Assembly: GCF_007748035.1 (NCBI RefSeq)
Contig: NZ_CP036278.1
Location: 6,200,001 to 6,264,000 of the forward strand
Reading direction: 5' to 3'
Source: Aeoliella mucimassa
Lineage (GTDB): Bacteria > Planctomycetota > Planctomycetia > Pirellulales > Lacipirellulaceae
Length of the DNA: 64,000 bases
In this document: positions 63,102-64,000 of the stretch, piece by piece
Layout of the letters: each line of letters opens with the position of its first letter
Position numbering within the stretch: position 1 is the first letter of the stretch
Notes under the pieces: generated by a model
Seen by the model: only the letters and a program-made list of their open reading frames with translations
The model's database searches: none
What the model was told of the DNA's origin: nothing
Position numbers and translations under genes: made by a program

Positions 63102-64000
63102 ATGCTGCTGACGATTTCGACGACTCACGCCCCGGCGACCGACCTGGGCTTTCTGCTGCAGAAGCATCCCGACCGCTGCCAAACCTTCGAGCTGGCAGTC
63201 GGCAAAGCCCACGTGTTCTATCCCGAAGCCTCCACGGAATGCTGCACCGCCTGCTTGCTGCTCGACATCGATCCGGTGGAACTCGTCCGCGGGCGGGGGA
63301 ACTGGAAAGGGGGCCTGCTCGATCAATACGTCAACGATCGTCCTTACGTCGCTTCGTCGCTGATGAGCGTCGCCATCGCACAGGTGTTTCGTTCGGCCTT
63401 GTCGGGCAAGGCTCCGCAGCGTGAGGAACTCGTTGACACCCCGCTTCCGCTCACCGCCCGACTTGAAGTGCTCCCCGTGCGAGGCACTGCGCAGACTTCG
63501 CCGCTGGAGTTGATTGAGAAGCTGTTCGCCCCGCTCGGCTACGAGATTCAGGCGACTCGACATCCGCTCGACGAGCAATTCCCCGAGTGGGGCGAAGGTC
63601 CCTACTTCACGATCGAGCTACAGCACACGATTCCGCTGGCCAAGTTGCTGCAGCACCTGTACGTACTGATTCCCGTGTTCGACAACAAGAAGCACTACTA
63701 CATCGGCAGCGACGAAGTCGACAAACTGCTGACCAAAGGAGAGTCGTGGTTGGCCGACCATCCCGAGCGAGCGACCATTACCCGCCGCTACCTCACCAAG
63801 CGGCACAGCCTGGTGCGCCAGGCGCTCGCCCGCTTGGTGGAGGAAGAAGCCACCGAGACGGACGACGACCTGACTGAAACACCCCCATCGGCAGAGACCA
63901 TTACTCCGGCTGAAGAGCGCGAGCTGAGCCTGCACGACCAGCGGCTCGGGGCGGTGCTGGCGGCGATCCGTTCCACCGGCGCGCGGCGAGTGCTCGACCT
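63102..64000 (+). CDS. hen1: RNA 3'-terminal ribose 2'-O-methyltransferase Hen1, 5' part
   Basis: The open frame from ATG 63102 has no stop before the window edge (299 full codons seen). It reads MLLTISTTHAPATDLGFLLQKHP, ...ELAVGKAHVFYPEAS, ...GNWKGGLLDQYVNDRPYVASSLMSVAIAQVFRSALSG, ...YFTIELQHTIPLAKLLQHLYVLIPVFDNKKHYYIG, ending AAIRSTGARRVLDL. That is the N-terminal domain of bacterial Hen1 and the first strand of its methyltransferase domain. Hen1 methylates the 2'-OH at the 3' end of cut RNA before ligation. Its partner Pnkp is expected just past the edge. Confidence 0.88.
   Translation, partial: MLLTISTTHAPATDLGFLLQKHPDRCQTFELAVGKAHVFYPEASTECCTACLLLDIDPVELVRGRGNWKGGLLDQYVNDRPYVASSLMSVAIAQVFRSALSGKAPQREELVDTPLPLTARLEVLPVRGTAQTSPLELIEKLFAPLGYEIQATRHPLDEQFPEWGEGPYFTIELQHTIPLAKLLQHLYVLIPVFDNKKHYYIGSDEVDKLLTKGESWLADHPERATITRRYLTKRHSLVRQALARLVEEEATETDDDLTETPPSAETITPAEERELSLHDQRLGAVLAAIRSTGARRVLD

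Noticed and set aside
1-64000. tRNA, rRNA, riboswitch or replication origin
   Set aside because: I looked in the intergenic stretches and saw no tRNA arms, rRNA segments, known riboswitch cores or DnaA-box clusters. A covariance-model scan would be decisive.

Overview
The window looks like a chromosome segment of a planctomycete, most likely of the Pirellulales type. The signs are many secreted proteins of unknown function, a Cys-type sulfatase, GH27 and GH172 sugar hydrolases, a PEP-CTERM protein, a TIGR03009-like protein, a sigma-70 factor with a long helix-turn-helix N-terminus, DUF2237, and a double-VWA membrane protein. No database search was possible; the assignment rests on recognised families.

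Layout. 1-674 is the left-truncated part of an IS630-type element that cuts a HEPN/DUF4145-like gene (to 1018). 1019-2437 is gene-poor and holds a cluster of 12-bp repeats. 2438-9445 runs rightward: coiled-coil membrane protein, secreted protein, mtnA, small PLDc_N-like membrane protein, and a ThDP-dependent 2-oxo-acid decarboxylase. 9455-14508 (minus) holds a small membrane protein and a 1464-aa surface protein made of an inverse-autotransporter-like barrel and a giant beta-helix. 14828-22975 has a cupin/JmjC-like protein, an ABC ATPase, panB, DUF2237, a secreted protein, the sigma factor and a TIGR03009-like protein.

23607-25386 is a small gene split by a second, intact IS630 copy (23620-24779), identical to the first over the compared part and in inverted orientation. 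25421-31351 (minus) has a secreted beta-helix protein, a LysE-type exporter with an odd start, a DevBCA-like exporter operon and a small winged-helix-like protein. 31695-34029 is a sulfatase broken by one extra base in a C7 run. 34224-42540 holds secreted and membrane proteins, a SUKH-type protein, a patch of palindrome-bounded repeats, a double-VWA protein and a PEP-CTERM protein. 42546-47059 holds a nitronate monooxygenase/PfaD-like enzyme and gyrA. 47531-51980 holds a zinc-ribbon/alpha-toroid membrane protein, a GH172-like enzyme and a SufU/IscU scaffold.

52189-55482 is an SHD1/propeller gene split by an IS5-family (IS903-like) element with a 9-bp target duplication. 55546-62430 holds a GH27/propeller fusion, a membrane protein, a Ser/Thr kinase, a hemolysin-III-like protein and a PilJ-type histidine kinase. 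The right edge (63102 onward) is the 5' part of a bacterial Hen1 RNA 3'-end methyltransferase.

How genes work together. The clearest functional unit is the three-gene efflux operon 30625-27520. The sulfatase, GH172 and GH27 genes fit breakdown of sulfated or complex polysaccharides but are not one operon. Hen1 normally acts with Pnkp in RNA repair, which would lie beyond the right edge. Recent transposition is prominent: three IS copies, each lying in a gene, two of which can be restored in frame by removing the element.
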